Source: Pseudonocardiales bacterium (GTDB taxonomy: Bacteria; Actinomycetota; Actinomycetes; Mycobacteriales; Pseudonocardiaceae). From it: a stretch of DNA of 44,932 bases. The stretch covers positions 1-44,932 of the forward strand of contig JAFATA010000002.1 of NCBI GenBank assembly GCA_019244165.1. Reading direction: 5' to 3'. Position 1 is the first letter of the stretch; each line of letters starts with the position of its first letter. This document shows, in pieces, positions 33,901-42,698 of this stretch. The position numbers were made by a program, and so were the translations under genes. A model generated the notes under the pieces. The model ran no database searches, was not told the DNA's origin, and saw nothing but the letters and a program-made list of their open reading frames with translations.

Positions 33901-33941
33901 GAGCCCATCTTGCCGTCATCGGCGTCTCAACCGCATTCAGT

Positions 33942-33965
33942 GAGTACCAGATCTGGAGTACCAGA
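33942..33965. promoter_or_regulatory. Direct repeat between mshA and the SDR gene
   Basis: GAGTACCAGA occurs at 33942-33951 and 33956-33965; between and across them CCAGATCTGG is a palindrome. It lies in the divergent promoter region, 19 bp before the SDR start, and could bind a regulator. Confidence 0.35.
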
Positions 33966-33983
33966 CCTTTTAGGGTTGGGGAT

Positions 33984-34724
33984 ATGGGTGAGCAGCGAGC
34001 TACCGCCGTCGTCACGGGAGGCAGCAGCGGGATCGGGGCAGCGACTGCCCGGGCGCTGGCCGCGGCGGGGTTCCATGTGGTCCTCGGTGCCCGCCGGGTG
34101 CAGCGCTGCCAGGAGATCGCCGATGAGATCGACGGCACTGCCATGGCGCTCGATGTGCTGGACCCCGCGTCGGTGGCCGCCTTCGCCGCGGCGGTGCCTG
34201 CCGCGCGGGTGCTGGTGAACAACGCCGGAGGCGCGAAGGGGTTCGAGCCGGCGATGGCGGCCGACGAAGACCAGTGGCGCTGGATGTGGGAGACCAACGT
34301 GCTCGGCACCCTTCGGGTAACTAGGGCGTTGCTCCCGAAGCTGATCGACTCAGGAGACGGCGTTCTGATCACCGTGACCTCGGTTGCCGCGCTGGAGGCC
34401 TACGACAACGGCTCCGGGTACACCTCCGCCAAGCACGCGCAGGCAGCCGTGCACCGCACGCTGCGCGGCGAGCATCTCGGGCAACCGGTGCGGTTCGTGG
34501 AGGTTGCGCCAGGCATGGTAGAGACCGAGTTCTCTCTGGTGCGCTTCGGCGGCGACGCCGAGCAGGCGGACCAGGTCTACGCCGGGCTCACCCCCCTGAG
34601 CGCGGAGGACGTCGCCGGGGTCATCGCCTTCGCGGCCACCAGACCCCCGCACGTGAACCTGGACCTGATCGTCATCAAGCCGCGCGACCAGCACTCCGCG
34701 ATGCGCAGCTTCCGGCACCCGTAG
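33984..34724 (+). CDS. SDR-family oxidoreductase (Rv0484c-like)
   Basis: A 246-aa classical SDR: TAVVTGGSSGIGAATARALA (TGxxxGIG), NNAGG, ETNVLG, TSVAA with the catalytic Ser, and YTSAKHAQAA (YxxxK). The mycobacterial order murB-...-SDR-...-mshA has an SDR in this position. Substrate not known. ATG 33984 is chosen because it gives the canonical N-terminus. Convergent with murB, 16 bp apart. Confidence 0.9.
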   Translation: MGEQRATAVVTGGSSGIGAATARALAAAGFHVVLGARRVQRCQEIADEIDGTAMALDVLDPASVAAFAAAVPAARVLVNNAGGAKGFEPAMAADEDQWRWMWETNVLGTLRVTRALLPKLIDSGDGVLITVTSVAALEAYDNGSGYTSAKHAQAAVHRTLRGEHLGQPVRFVEVAPGMVETEFSLVRFGGDAEQADQVYAGLTPLSAEDVAGVIAFAATRPPHVNLDLIVIKPRDQHSAMRSFRHP

Positions 34725-34740
34725 GGAAGTCCCGATCGTG

Positions 34741-35838
34741 CTAGAGAGCGCAGTTGACGAGGACTGGTTCGGGTACCAGGGTCACCCCGAAACAGCTGGC
34801 CACCCCGTCGCGGATCTCCCGGGCGAGGGCGAGCAGATCCTCCGCGCGGGCGCCGCCGCGGTTGGTCAGCGCCAGCGTGTGCTTGCCGGACAGTGCCACT
34901 CGACCCCCCGGGCCCGGGTGGCCTCGGATGAATCCGGCCTGCTCGATCAGCCAGGCGGCGGACAGCTTGACCCGCCCGTACCCATCCCCCGCCGAGTCAG
35001 CAATCGGATCACCCGGGTACTGGGGCACGGTCACCTGGGGACCCACCCGGGCCCGGATTCGCCCCAGCACAGCAGCAGCGTGCGCGGCGTCCAGCACGGG
35101 GTTGGTGAAGAAGGATCCCGCCGACCAAGTATCATGATCGGTTTCCTCGAGCACCATCCCCTTGCTCCTGCGCAGGTCCAGCACGGCCGCCCGGGCCAGC
35201 GCCGCGGGTACCCGCGTGCCGGGCTCGACGCCGAGCGCGCCGGCCAGCTCGGCGTGGCGGATCGGGGCGCAGCGCCCATCGTGGCGAAGCGCAAGCCGGA
35301 TCCTGAGCACCACGGCAGCATCGGTGCCCTTGAGCACGCTGGTCCGGTAGCCCAGGCCCAGCTCCGCCGCAGGCACGGTCCGCACCACACCACGCCGACG
35401 GTCGTAGAGATCTACGTCACACAGCAGATCGGACAGCTCCACGCCGTAGGCGCCGACATTCTGCACCGGGGTGGCACCGACCGACCCCGGGATGCCGGAC
35501 AGGCACTCGAGCCCTCCGTAGCCGGCCGCCACCGTGTGTGCGACCACCGCGTCCCAGTCTTCCCCGGCCTCGGCGTGCAGCACGCCACCGCCGTCGATGT
35601 GGACACCGGTGCTGGCCATGCGCACCACGGTGCCGTCGAACCCGCTATCACCGACGACCAGGTTGGACCCGCCAGCGAGCAGCAGCAGCGGTTCACCGGC
35701 GGCATCGGCGGCGCGGAGGACCTCGGCACAGGACCGCGCTGTGCTCGCCACCACGAACCGGCGGGCTGGGCCACCTACGCGCAGGGTGGTGAACGAGGCA
35801 AGGTCGAGCACCGGAGACGCTGCCGCGGGAGTCGTCAC
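34741..35838 (-). CDS. murB: UDP-N-acetylenolpyruvoylglucosamine reductase
   Basis: A 365-aa flavoprotein. FTTLRVGGPARRFV and LLLAGGSNLVVGDSGFDGTV are the FAD-binding half; GLECLSGIPGSVGATPVQNV carries the conserved G-I-P-G-x-x-G loop; WSAGSFFTNPVLD contains the active-site Ser; the C-terminus SGKHTLALTNRGGA is the usual third domain. It reduces UDP-GlcNAc-enolpyruvate to UDP-MurNAc in peptidoglycan synthesis. Divergent from the DUF2505 gene by 26 bp. Confidence 0.96.
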   Translation of the reverse strand: MTTPAAASPVLDLASFTTLRVGGPARRFVVASTARSCAEVLRAADAAGEPLLLLAGGSNLVVGDSGFDGTVVRMASTGVHIDGGGVLHAEAGEDWDAVVAHTVAAGYGGLECLSGIPGSVGATPVQNVGAYGVELSDLLCDVDLYDRRRGVVRTVPAAELGLGYRTSVLKGTDAAVVLRIRLALRHDGRCAPIRHAELAGALGVEPGTRVPAALARAAVLDLRRSKGMVLEETDHDTWSAGSFFTNPVLDAAHAAAVLGRIRARVGPQVTVPQYPGDPIADSAGDGYGRVKLSAAWLIEQAGFIRGHPGPGGRVALSGKHTLALTNRGGARAEDLLALAREIRDGVASCFGVTLVPEPVLVNCAL

Positions 35839-35864
35839 GGGCGCCCACGGTAGTCTGCAGGCTC

Positions 35865-36356
35865 ATGGCCAGCCGATTGGCGCTACAGCACCGATACCCC
35901 GAGCCACCGGAGCGCATCCGGGAGGTGTTGACCGATCAGCGCTACCTCCGGGACAAGCTTCGCGCGGTGGGTGGACCAGGAGCCGAGCTGGTGTCCTGGG
36001 AGGAGGACGAGCGCGGTGTCACCGTGGTGCTGCATCAGATGGTGCCCGACGACGCGCTGCCGCCCTTCCTCCGTGCCGCGCTGCCCAGCGGCGTGAAGAT
36101 CCGCCGTACCGAGACCTGGACCAGCTTCGACGGCAGCGTGCACGCGGTGGTGGACGGGGCTCCGGGGGTGATCACCGGATCACTGCGTCTGGAGCCTGAC
36201 CCCGCGGGATGCGTGCTCGGTGCCCAGCTCACCGCTGAGGTCGGGGTGCCGCTGGTCGGCGGCATGGTCGAGAAGATGATCACTGACAACGTCGCCACGC
36301 TGATGGAGAACGAGTACCAGTTCACTCTGGAGTGGCTGCGCAAGCCCACGGCTTAG
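35865..36356 (+). CDS. DUF2505 (START-like) protein
   Basis: A 163-aa protein. LALQHRYPEPPERIREVLTD, TVVLHQMVPDDALPPFLRAA and GSLRLEPDPAGCVLGAQLTA, then VPLVGGMVEKMI are the DUF2505 hallmarks, a SRPBCC/START-like fold with a hydrophobic pocket. Ligand unknown. It stands beside murB in other actinobacteria too. It is followed after 10 bp by the MDMPI-type gene. Confidence 0.88.
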   Translation: MASRLALQHRYPEPPERIREVLTDQRYLRDKLRAVGGPGAELVSWEEDERGVTVVLHQMVPDDALPPFLRAALPSGVKIRRTETWTSFDGSVHAVVDGAPGVITGSLRLEPDPAGCVLGAQLTAEVGVPLVGGMVEKMITDNVATLMENEYQFTLEWLRKPTA

Positions 36357-36366
36357 GCTGTCCACC

Positions 36367-37098
36367 GTGGAGTTCGCGGGCTACCAGTCACGGATCGCGG
36401 TCGAGGCTGGCATGCTGCGGGCGGTCGCGATGTCCCTGCCGGCGGACACCCCGGTTCCGACGTGCCCAGGCTGGACCGTGCAGCGGCTACTCCGGCACCT
36501 CGGCCGCGTCTTCGACATGGTCATCAGGGTGGTGCAGACCGCCGACCCGCAATCACCGCCGCCCCGGGTCGAGCCGCCACCGGCCGACACACTCGCCATC
36601 TTCGATGACCGGTTGTCGGCCATGCTCGACGTGCTCGCGACTACCGACCCGGCCACCCCGGTCTGGCACTTCACTCCGACTGCACCGAGGACCGCTGCGT
36701 TCTGGTCCCGGCGAATGGCGCATGAGGTCACCATGCACCGGATCGACGTGCAAGCCGCGGCAGGCACCGATTCAGCGGTAGCCCCTGAGTTCGCCGCCGA
36801 CGGAGTGGACGAGGTGCTGACCCGGCTGATCACCCGGAACACCGACGCCTGGGCCGTCGGTACGCGCTGCGGCACGGTGCTTTACCACGCCGTGGACGCT
36901 GGACGGGTCTGGACAGTACGTTTGGTTGCCGGTCAGCTCCCGCAGACTGCGGCGGAGGCGGTCACCGAGCCGGATGCGTCGGTGGTCGGGCTCGCCGACG
37001 CCGTCTACCGCACCGCCTGGGGTCGCCCGTCCCGCGCGGTGGTCAGCGGCGATACCACCTTGCTGAAGGTCTTGTTGGGGGACACCGTCGCCCGGTGA
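36367..37098 (+). CDS. Mycothiol-dependent maleylpyruvate isomerase-family protein
   Basis: A 243-aa DinB/MDMPI-fold protein. PTCPGWTVQRLLRHLGRVFD gives the first metal-binding His and the CPGW hallmark; RRMAHEVTMHRIDVQA supplies the H-E-x-x-x-H pair. Such proteins use a metal site and often mycothiol for isomerase, transferase or detoxification reactions. Substrate cannot be told. Starts with GTG 10 bp after DUF2505, same transcript likely. Confidence 0.85.
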   Translation: MEFAGYQSRIAVEAGMLRAVAMSLPADTPVPTCPGWTVQRLLRHLGRVFDMVIRVVQTADPQSPPPRVEPPPADTLAIFDDRLSAMLDVLATTDPATPVWHFTPTAPRTAAFWSRRMAHEVTMHRIDVQAAAGTDSAVAPEFAADGVDEVLTRLITRNTDAWAVGTRCGTVLYHAVDAGRVWTVRLVAGQLPQTAAEAVTEPDASVVGLADAVYRTAWGRPSRAVVSGDTTLLKVLLGDTVAR

Positions 37099-37100
37099 GC

Positions 37101-38006
37101 TCAGCAGGTGTGCTCGTGATCGGCGTGGTCGGCGTGCTCCACCTGCAAGGTGCTGTGGGTGAGCCCGAAGTGGTTGTGCAGCGCCGTCGCGGCGGCGTCG
37201 AGCACTGAGGCGTCCCCGCAGCGCAGCGAGCGGGTGTCGTCCACCACCAGGTGTGCGGAGACCGCATGCTGGCCCGACGTGATCGTCCACAGGTGTAGGT
37301 CATGCACCCCACGCACCCCCGGCACCCTCCGCAGCACCTGGTCTACCTCTGCGGTGTCCACGCCTCGCGGGGTGCCCTCCAGCAGCACGTGCGCCGCCTC
37401 CCGGAGCAGCGCCAGCGCCCGGGGCATGATCAGAGCGGCGATCACCAGCGACGCCACCGGGTCGGCCTGACGCCAGCCGGTCGTGAGTATCACCAGCGCC
37501 GCCCCCAGTACCGCGAGGGAGCCGAGCACATCGCCCATCACCTCCAGCAGGGCGCCGCGCAGGTTGAGGCTGCGCTGACCGGATCCGCCGCGGGTGAGCA
37601 CGCCCAGCGCGGCCAGGTTGCCCACCAGCCCGAGCGCCCCGAGTACCAGCAGCGGAGCCCCGGCAACCGGTGGCGCAGCGGCCAGCCGGAACACCGCCTC
37701 CGCCGCCACCAGTGCCCCCACCACAAGCAGCGCTAGCGCGTTGAGCGCGGCGGCGAGGATCTCCGCACGGCCCAGGCCATAGGTCCGGTGACGGCTGGGG
37801 GGACGCTGGGCGAGCACCGTGGCGACCAGCGCGACCACCAGGCCCAGCATGTCAGTGGCCAGATGCCCAGCATCAGCAAGCAATGCCAGCGAGCCGGTTA
37901 GGGCGGCGCCAACGACCTCAACCAGCAGCACCACCGAGATGATCGCCAGCGCCCAGCCGAGCCGGCGACGGTCCGGTGATACGCCACCATGCCCATGCTC
38001 ACCCAT
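37101..38006 (-). CDS. Cation diffusion facilitator family transporter
   Basis: About 301 aa from ATG 38006 (an earlier ATG at 38036 adds ten residues). Six membrane segments; the zinc site LADAGHLATDM in TM2 and the matching EVMGDVLGSLAVL in TM5 carry the H/D ligands, and His-rich ends (HGHGG at the N-terminus, HADHADHEH at the C-terminus) are typical. The cytoplasmic domain VRGVHDLHLWTITSGQHAVS is the CDF C-terminal fold. Expected function is Zn/Co/Cd efflux. Convergent with the MDMPI gene, 2 bp apart. Confidence 0.93.
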   Translation of the reverse strand: MGEHGHGGVSPDRRRLGWALAIISVVLLVEVVGAALTGSLALLADAGHLATDMLGLVVALVATVLAQRPPSRHRTYGLGRAEILAAALNALALLVVGALVAAEAVFRLAAAPPVAGAPLLVLGALGLVGNLAALGVLTRGGSGQRSLNLRGALLEVMGDVLGSLAVLGAALVILTTGWRQADPVASLVIAALIMPRALALLREAAHVLLEGTPRGVDTAEVDQVLRRVPGVRGVHDLHLWTITSGQHAVSAHLVVDDTRSLRCGDASVLDAAATALHNHFGLTHSTLQVEHADHADHEHTC

Positions 38007-38061
38007 GCACGCCACAATACATGCATGATCTCGCATAGTTTAAGGCGGAGACACCGTGGCG

Positions 38062-38361
38062 TCACCAGCGTTGGCCACGCTGTACCTCGGGCACCGCGGG
38101 TTTGACATCCACGATGTAGACCAGCACTGCCACCAGGGCGATCAGCCAGAGGATCAGGAAGCTGCCCCCCGGGGCGAACAGCACCAGGGCGGCGGTAGCA
38201 CCGCCGGTGATACCCAGCCAGGCGGGCTTGGTCAGCTTGTCGGTTGCGGTGTAGGCGTCGGCTCGCTGGAGCGCGGCGTGAATGAACGCGAAGAGCCCGA
38301 CCGGGATCGCGAGCCAGTGCAAGACCTCGAAGACCCAGATATCCAGCGACTGCAGCAGCAC
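38062..38361 (-). CDS. DUF2516 membrane protein
   Basis: A 99-aa protein from GTG 38361. Three membrane helices: FEVLHWLAIPVGLFAFIHAA, LGITGGATAALVLFAPGGSF and LILWLIALVAVLVYIVDVKP, with basic/polar linkers ADAYTATDKLTKPAW. This is the DUF2516 pattern found in actinobacteria. Role unknown. It follows the DUF445 gene by 37 bp on the same strand. Confidence 0.85.
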   Translation of the reverse strand: MLLQSLDIWVFEVLHWLAIPVGLFAFIHAALQRADAYTATDKLTKPAWLGITGGATAALVLFAPGGSFLILWLIALVAVLVYIVDVKPAVPEVQRGQRW

Positions 38362-38398
38362 CCGCCCAGGATACGCAGACCGCGGCCGAACCCAAGAG

Positions 38399-39661
38399 TC
38401 ACAGCAAAAGTTGCGAGATGATGTGGATGGCAAGCCCGGCCAGGGCACCGACCACGGCGCCGTTGATCCGGATGAACTGGAGATCCCGACCAACCTGCAG
38501 CTCGATCTTGCGGGAGGTCTCCTGGGCGTCCCAGCGCTGCACCGTGTCGGTGATCAGGGTGATAATCTCCCCGCGGTAGTTGCAGACCACGTAACTGGCC
38601 ACTTCCTGGAGCCAGTTGTCCACTTTGGAGCGCAGCTCCGCGTCTGCGCTCAGCCGCCAGCCCAGCGCAACCAGCCCGTCGCGCACCCGGCGCCGCAGCT
38701 CCGAGGAGGGATCTTCCGCCGCGTCGAGAAGCATCTTCTTCGCGGTACCCCACGCCGATGTCACCAAGAGCTGAACCTCGGGGTGGGCCAGTATCTGCAG
38801 CTTGATCGCCTCGGCGCGTTCGATCATCGCCGGGTCCGTGCGCAGCTCCTGGGCGAAGTCCATCAAGAAGGTGTCCACCGCCTTGCGCAGGGGATGGTCG
38901 GGCTGGATGCGCACCGCCCAGGCGAACGCCAACACCTCCGCGTAGAGCTTATCGGCGACCAGCTCGTCGACAAATCTCGGCGACCACCCCGGTAAGCGCT
39001 GGCTGACCAGCCGCAACACCGCACCGTGATTGTCACGGATCCACGCATAGGCCCGCTCGGTGATCAGATCGACAAGTTTGTGGTGTGCCCCGTCGGTGAG
39101 CAGCTGACTGAGCAACCGACCCAGCGGTGGACCCCACGGCTGCTCGACCAAGCGTTTCATCAGAGCGTTCTCCAGCACAGCTGGGACGTCCTCATCGCGC
39201 AGCACGGTCACCACGGCCCGCACCGCGGTGGCAAGCTCAGCGGTGAGGCGCTCGGCGTTGTGGGGCTGCGCCAGCCAGCCACCGAGCCGATTGCCGATCT
39301 CCGCCCGGCGCAACTTGTCCGTCACCACCTCCTCGGCCAGGAAGTTGTTGCCCACGAAGTCGCCCAGGTTCGCTCCGAGCGCGTCCTTCTTCCGCGGGAT
39401 GATCGCGGTGTGCGGGATCGGTAATCCCAGGGGGCGCCGGAACAGTGCGGTCACGGCGAACCAGTCGGCCAGTGCGCCGATCATGCCGGCCTCGGCCATC
39501 GCCTCCAGGTACCCCGCCCACGGGGCAGCGGCCGCATAGTGGTTTTCGGTGAGCCGCGCCACCACGTACACCACCGCGGCACCTAGCAGGAACGCCAGCG
39601 CGAGCGCCTTCATCCGGCGCAGTCCCCGCTGTTTGGCCTGCTCGTTTTGGGTCAGCTGCAC
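38399..39661 (-). CDS. DUF445 membrane-anchored protein
   Basis: A 420-aa DUF445 protein. N-terminal helix ALALAFLLGAAVVYVVARLT, the conserved AEAGMIGALADWFAVTALFR and PHTAIIPRKKDALGANLGDF segments, a long alpha-helical middle with coiled-coil character and a C-terminal helix AVVGALAGLAIHIISQLLL. Topology suggests a helical rod held at both ends in the membrane. Function unknown in the family. Confidence 0.9.
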   Translation of the reverse strand: MQLTQNEQAKQRGLRRMKALALAFLLGAAVVYVVARLTENHYAAAAPWAGYLEAMAEAGMIGALADWFAVTALFRRPLGLPIPHTAIIPRKKDALGANLGDFVGNNFLAEEVVTDKLRRAEIGNRLGGWLAQPHNAERLTAELATAVRAVVTVLRDEDVPAVLENALMKRLVEQPWGPPLGRLLSQLLTDGAHHKLVDLITERAYAWIRDNHGAVLRLVSQRLPGWSPRFVDELVADKLYAEVLAFAWAVRIQPDHPLRKAVDTFLMDFAQELRTDPAMIERAEAIKLQILAHPEVQLLVTSAWGTAKKMLLDAAEDPSSELRRRVRDGLVALGWRLSADAELRSKVDNWLQEVASYVVCNYRGEIITLITDTVQRWDAQETSRKIELQVGRDLQFIRINGAVVGALAGLAIHIISQLLL

Positions 39662-39816
39662 GCTGCCGATTGTGCCTCGCCAGCTGGCGGTGGGGCAGGA
39701 CGACGGCTGTGCGCTGAAGTTCGTTACAGATCTTACGCTAAGCGGTCACAGCGTGTAGTGTAAGGACATCGTTGTCCGGGCAAGGCCGGATCGGGGCGAA
39801 GGGTTGAGGGGAACCA

Positions 39817-40725
39817 GTGGCCGCCATCCCTGACACAGGTAGCGCGCAGTGCGCGCGCCGCGGGGTGGTGCGCGTGCTGTCGCGAGCTGTCGTGCTCGGC
39901 GGCATGGTCGTCGCGGGATGGCTGCTGGGATCGGGGATCTGCTTTGCGCATGAGGATCTAGGGCAGCCGGGCACCGACCTGGTCCAGCTGGCCAGCCACC
40001 CCGGTGAGGGGTCCGCACAATCCTCCGCACAACCCGATGGCGGGTCTGACGGTCAGCTCGGCGTGCCGCCCACGCTCGGCTCGGCCATCAGCAGAGTGTG
40101 CTCCACGGTCTTAGGACCGCGGCCCTCCGTTCCACCACCGGTACAGATTGGCGTTCTCAGACCCATCGCGAACGCCGTGGATAATCCGAAATCTCTGACC
40201 CAGGTCCTGAATCCCCGCGCCCTGGTGCCTCGAGTTTCGATGCCCCGGGTTCTAGGGACTCGGGTTCTAGGGACCCTGTCCCGACCGGGGAAGCCCGGCG
40301 CCGGTATCCGGTCGCAAGCACCGGCCAAGGAACCCGCGACAGCCTTGCTGGCCGAGCCTGTCGGCCGATCAGCGGCCGCAACGGCACATCTCACAACTCT
40401 CGCGTCCTCCACCGTGGAAGGCACGGTGGAGGACGCACCACCCGCTGCCCCGCTCCGCGCCGCCCCCGCAGAACGCTCCGCCGGGCGGTCAGCGTTCGGC
40501 GACGACCCGGCGGCGCCGGCTCCGGCAAGCCCCCCCGCGAGCACCACCCCGTCCTGCGTGATCAGCGGTACCGGAAGTGGGGCAGTCACCAAGAACGCCC
40601 CGGACATCACTATGAATGACAGCTGGGCGACGGCGGAGACTGCCCTGCTGTATCGCCTGCGGCAGCTGGCCGCCAGCGATCTCCCCCGGTCTGCTGCTAC
40701 CCAGCCCTCCACCTCACCGGACTGA
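39817..40725 (+). CDS. Secreted Pro/Ala-rich protein
   Basis: A 302-aa protein from GTG 39817, with GAGGGGAACC upstream. Basic N-terminus, hydrophobic core VVLGGMVVAGWLLGSGICFA and a probable cleavage after CFA-H; the remainder is low-complexity Pro/Ala/Ser/Arg with two cysteines (SRVCSTVLG, TPSCVISG). A direct repeat encodes RVLGTRVLGT. No domain recognised. It contains a perfect 15-bp-arm hairpin at 40402-40436 in the coding sequence. Confidence 0.65.
   Translation: MAAIPDTGSAQCARRGVVRVLSRAVVLGGMVVAGWLLGSGICFAHEDLGQPGTDLVQLASHPGEGSAQSSAQPDGGSDGQLGVPPTLGSAISRVCSTVLGPRPSVPPPVQIGVLRPIANAVDNPKSLTQVLNPRALVPRVSMPRVLGTRVLGTLSRPGKPGAGIRSQAPAKEPATALLAEPVGRSAAATAHLTTLASSTVEGTVEDAPPAAPLRAAPAERSAGRSAFGDDPAAPAPASPPASTTPSCVISGTGSGAVTKNAPDITMNDSWATAETALLYRLRQLAASDLPRSAATQPSTSPD
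40402..40436. repeat. Perfect intragenic inverted repeat
   Basis: Arms 40402-40416 and 40422-40436 (15 bp, GCGTCCTCCACCGTG and its complement) flank GAAGG. It is long enough to form a stable mRNA stem within the secreted-protein gene and encodes the pseudo-repeat STVEGTVED. Confidence 0.7.
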
Positions 40726-40860
40726 TCTCGCGATCCGGGAGGTCACCCCCTGCCCGGGGTGGTTCCCCGCGTGCCGATCCCCGGTGCAGCCGATACCCGG
40801 TGCGCCAACCCTGCCGTAACGGACCCCCGATCTGCCCGACCGCGCCCGGGTGGATCGGGT

Positions 40861-41856
40861 CTATGGCCCCGGCGTCACGTTGCCCCCGTGACGCCGGGGC
40901 CCTCGTATCACCGATCGGGGACCGGTGTACAAGTCAGCAAACAGGTCACCGTGACGCTGCACCCGCCGCAGTACAACGTCCGCAGTGAACAGCAGGTCCG
41001 TAGGCTTGCTGCACTCGGCCACCTCCTGCCAGGTCACCGGGGTGGACACGGTGGGCTGCTGGGCGCCACGCAGCGAATACGGGGCAATGGTGGTCTTGGC
41101 GGGGTTGTTCTGGCTCCAGTCCACGAACACCTTGCCACTTCGCACCGCCTTGGCCATCCGGGACACCACCGCGTCGCCGCGCTGCGCGGCGAGCCACTCG
41201 GCAAGGCGCCGGGCGTAGGCCGAGGTGTCTGTCGGGTCCGTGGTGCGCACCGCCGCGTAGACCTGAAGTCCTCGGGAACCGCTGGTCTTGACCGAGCACT
41301 CCATGCCGTCCTGCGCCAGCAGCTCGCGGATCGTCTCCGCTACCCGAGCGCACTCCACCACGGTGGCGGGTGGGCCGGGGTCCAGATCGAACACCAACAA
41401 ATCTGGTGTCTGCGGCTTACCCCCCGCCCCTACCACCCACTGCGGAACATGCAGTTCTAATCCGGCCAGGTTCGCGGCCCACACCAGGGCGGCCAACCCG
41501 TCGATGACTGCGTAACCGATCTCCTCGTGCGTCGTGCTCCCGGGGGTGGGCAGTCGCACCACCCGGAGCCAGTCGGGGGCGTGCCGCGCGGCGTTCTTGT
41601 CATAGAACGATCCAGCCCCCACGCCGTCGGGGTAGCGGCGCAGCGTCAGCGGGCGATCGGCTAGGTGCGGCAGGATCGCCGGGGCGATCCGGGTGTAGTA
41701 GTTAATCACCTCGCCCTTGGTAAAGCCCTTGGTAGATCCCACCGCCGGATAGATCACCTTGCCGAGATTGGACAGCCGAAGCCGCCGCCCATCCACCTGC
41801 ACGACCGCCCTGTCACGACCCACCACATCGGCCACCCTGGTCGGGGCGTGCGGCAT
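40861..41856 (-). CDS. LigD-type NHEJ primase-polymerase protein
   Basis: A 331-aa standalone LigD polymerase (PolDom). GKVIYPAVGSTKGFTKGEVI, YYTRIAPAILPHLADRPLTL, RYPDGVGAGSFYDKNA, LVFDLDPGPPAT (catalytic D-x-D), TSGSRGLQVYA and WSQNNPAKTTIAPYSLRG are the signature blocks in order. It has no ligase or nuclease domain, so it must act with a separate ligase and Ku, neither visible here. The first 44 nt overlap the TetR gene; GTG 41835 is a possible later start. Its last codons form one arm of a terminator hairpin. Confidence 0.92.
   Translation of the reverse strand: MPHAPTRVADVVGRDRAVVQVDGRRLRLSNLGKVIYPAVGSTKGFTKGEVINYYTRIAPAILPHLADRPLTLRRYPDGVGAGSFYDKNAARHAPDWLRVVRLPTPGSTTHEEIGYAVIDGLAALVWAANLAGLELHVPQWVVGAGGKPQTPDLLVFDLDPGPPATVVECARVAETIRELLAQDGMECSVKTSGSRGLQVYAAVRTTDPTDTSAYARRLAEWLAAQRGDAVVSRMAKAVRSGKVFVDWSQNNPAKTTIAPYSLRGAQQPTVSTPVTWQEVAECSKPTDLLFTADVVLRRVQRHGDLFADLYTGPRSVIRGPRRHGGNVTPGP
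40865..40901. terminator. Terminator hairpin at the 3' end of the LigD-type gene
   Basis: GGCCCCGGCGTCACG (40865-40879) and CGTGACGCCGGGGCC (40887-40901) are perfect 15-bp arms with a 7-nt loop. The stem includes the last codons of the polymerase gene and can end transcription from either side, since the secreted-protein gene converges on it. Confidence 0.65.
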
Positions 41857-42520
41857 GCCAGGCAGCCAACCATGCGTCGGTGGCGATGGCGGGCAACAGG
41901 AGTGCCCAAGCCTCCTCCAGGCGCTGCCGCAGGTAGTGACGGCCGTCTTCGACCTCGCAGATCTGCCGGTGGCCGGCTACCACCGCGACGATGTGCCGAG
42001 CGAGAGGTGCTGGCTCGATCCCTTCCTGGAGTAAGCCGGCCTGCGCGGCCTGGGCCAGTAGAGCGAGAACGTCGCGTTCAGCGACACCGTACTGCCCGGG
42101 TGTGTCCTGCGCGCACATCGGCAGCTCGCCCAGCAGCCGCATGCCACCTCGGGCGATCGGGCTGTCGATCAGCTGCGCAACCGTCTCGTCGAGCAGCGCC
42201 ACCAGCGCCGAAAGCGGGTCAAGTCCGCGGCCGCTGATCTGCCCGCGGAGACCGTCCCATCCCTGTCCCATCTTGGCGATAACCGCTCGCGCCAAGGCCT
42301 CCTTGGAGACGAAGTGGAAGTACAGTGCCCCTTTGGTCCCCCCGCTATCGGCCAGCACGCTGTCCAACGAGGTGGCGTGGTAGCCGTTTCGAGCGAAGTG
42401 CTCGGCAGCGGCAGTCAGGATCGCCAGCCGGGTGGCCCGGGCCCGCGGCTGCAGCGTGGCCCGGCGTGCGCGGGCACCGCTGTCGCCGACTCCGGGTCGT
42501 TGAGCGCCGGTGCTGGACAT
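41813..42520 (-). CDS. TetR regulator, ScbR/ArpA (gamma-butyrolactone receptor) type
   Basis: A 235-aa protein. The N-terminal HTH region RATRLAILTAAAEHFARNGY, HATSLDSVLADSGGTKGALY and FHFVSKEALARAVI follows the gamma-butyrolactone-receptor pattern; the C-terminal half (LLDETVAQLIDSPIARGGMR, ending with Trp-rich WLAAWHAARPD) also fits. Ligand not known; pseudo-receptors that bind antibiotics share this look. It overlaps the start of the polymerase gene by 44 nt, so the two are cotranscribed. Confidence 0.8.
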   Translation of the reverse strand: MSSTGAQRPGVGDSGARARRATLQPRARATRLAILTAAAEHFARNGYHATSLDSVLADSGGTKGALYFHFVSKEALARAVIAKMGQGWDGLRGQISGRGLDPLSALVALLDETVAQLIDSPIARGGMRLLGELPMCAQDTPGQYGVAERDVLALLAQAAQAGLLQEGIEPAPLARHIVAVVAGHRQICEVEDGRHYLRQRLEEAWALLLPAIATDAWLAAWHAARPDQGGRCGGS

Positions 42521-42698
42521 GACGCTTCGAAGCTACCCGCCTTGAGCTCGCTGAGCGCACTAGGTTTTCGGGTGGCGACCCAAACACACCCACTGGTATG
42601 TTTTGTGGATGGTCCCGCTTCCGTAAAGGTGACACTCAGTAGGCGTGGACTTGCGTGGGGGTCCCCTGGGGGTGGAGTCGCCCGGGGCGGTAGGGACG

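Noticed and set aside
39817..40725. Antisense frame 40053-40712 as an additional gene
   Set aside because: Mirror of the secreted-protein gene with low-complexity Arg/Ala/Gly; the plus-strand gene has a signal peptide and ribosome-binding site.
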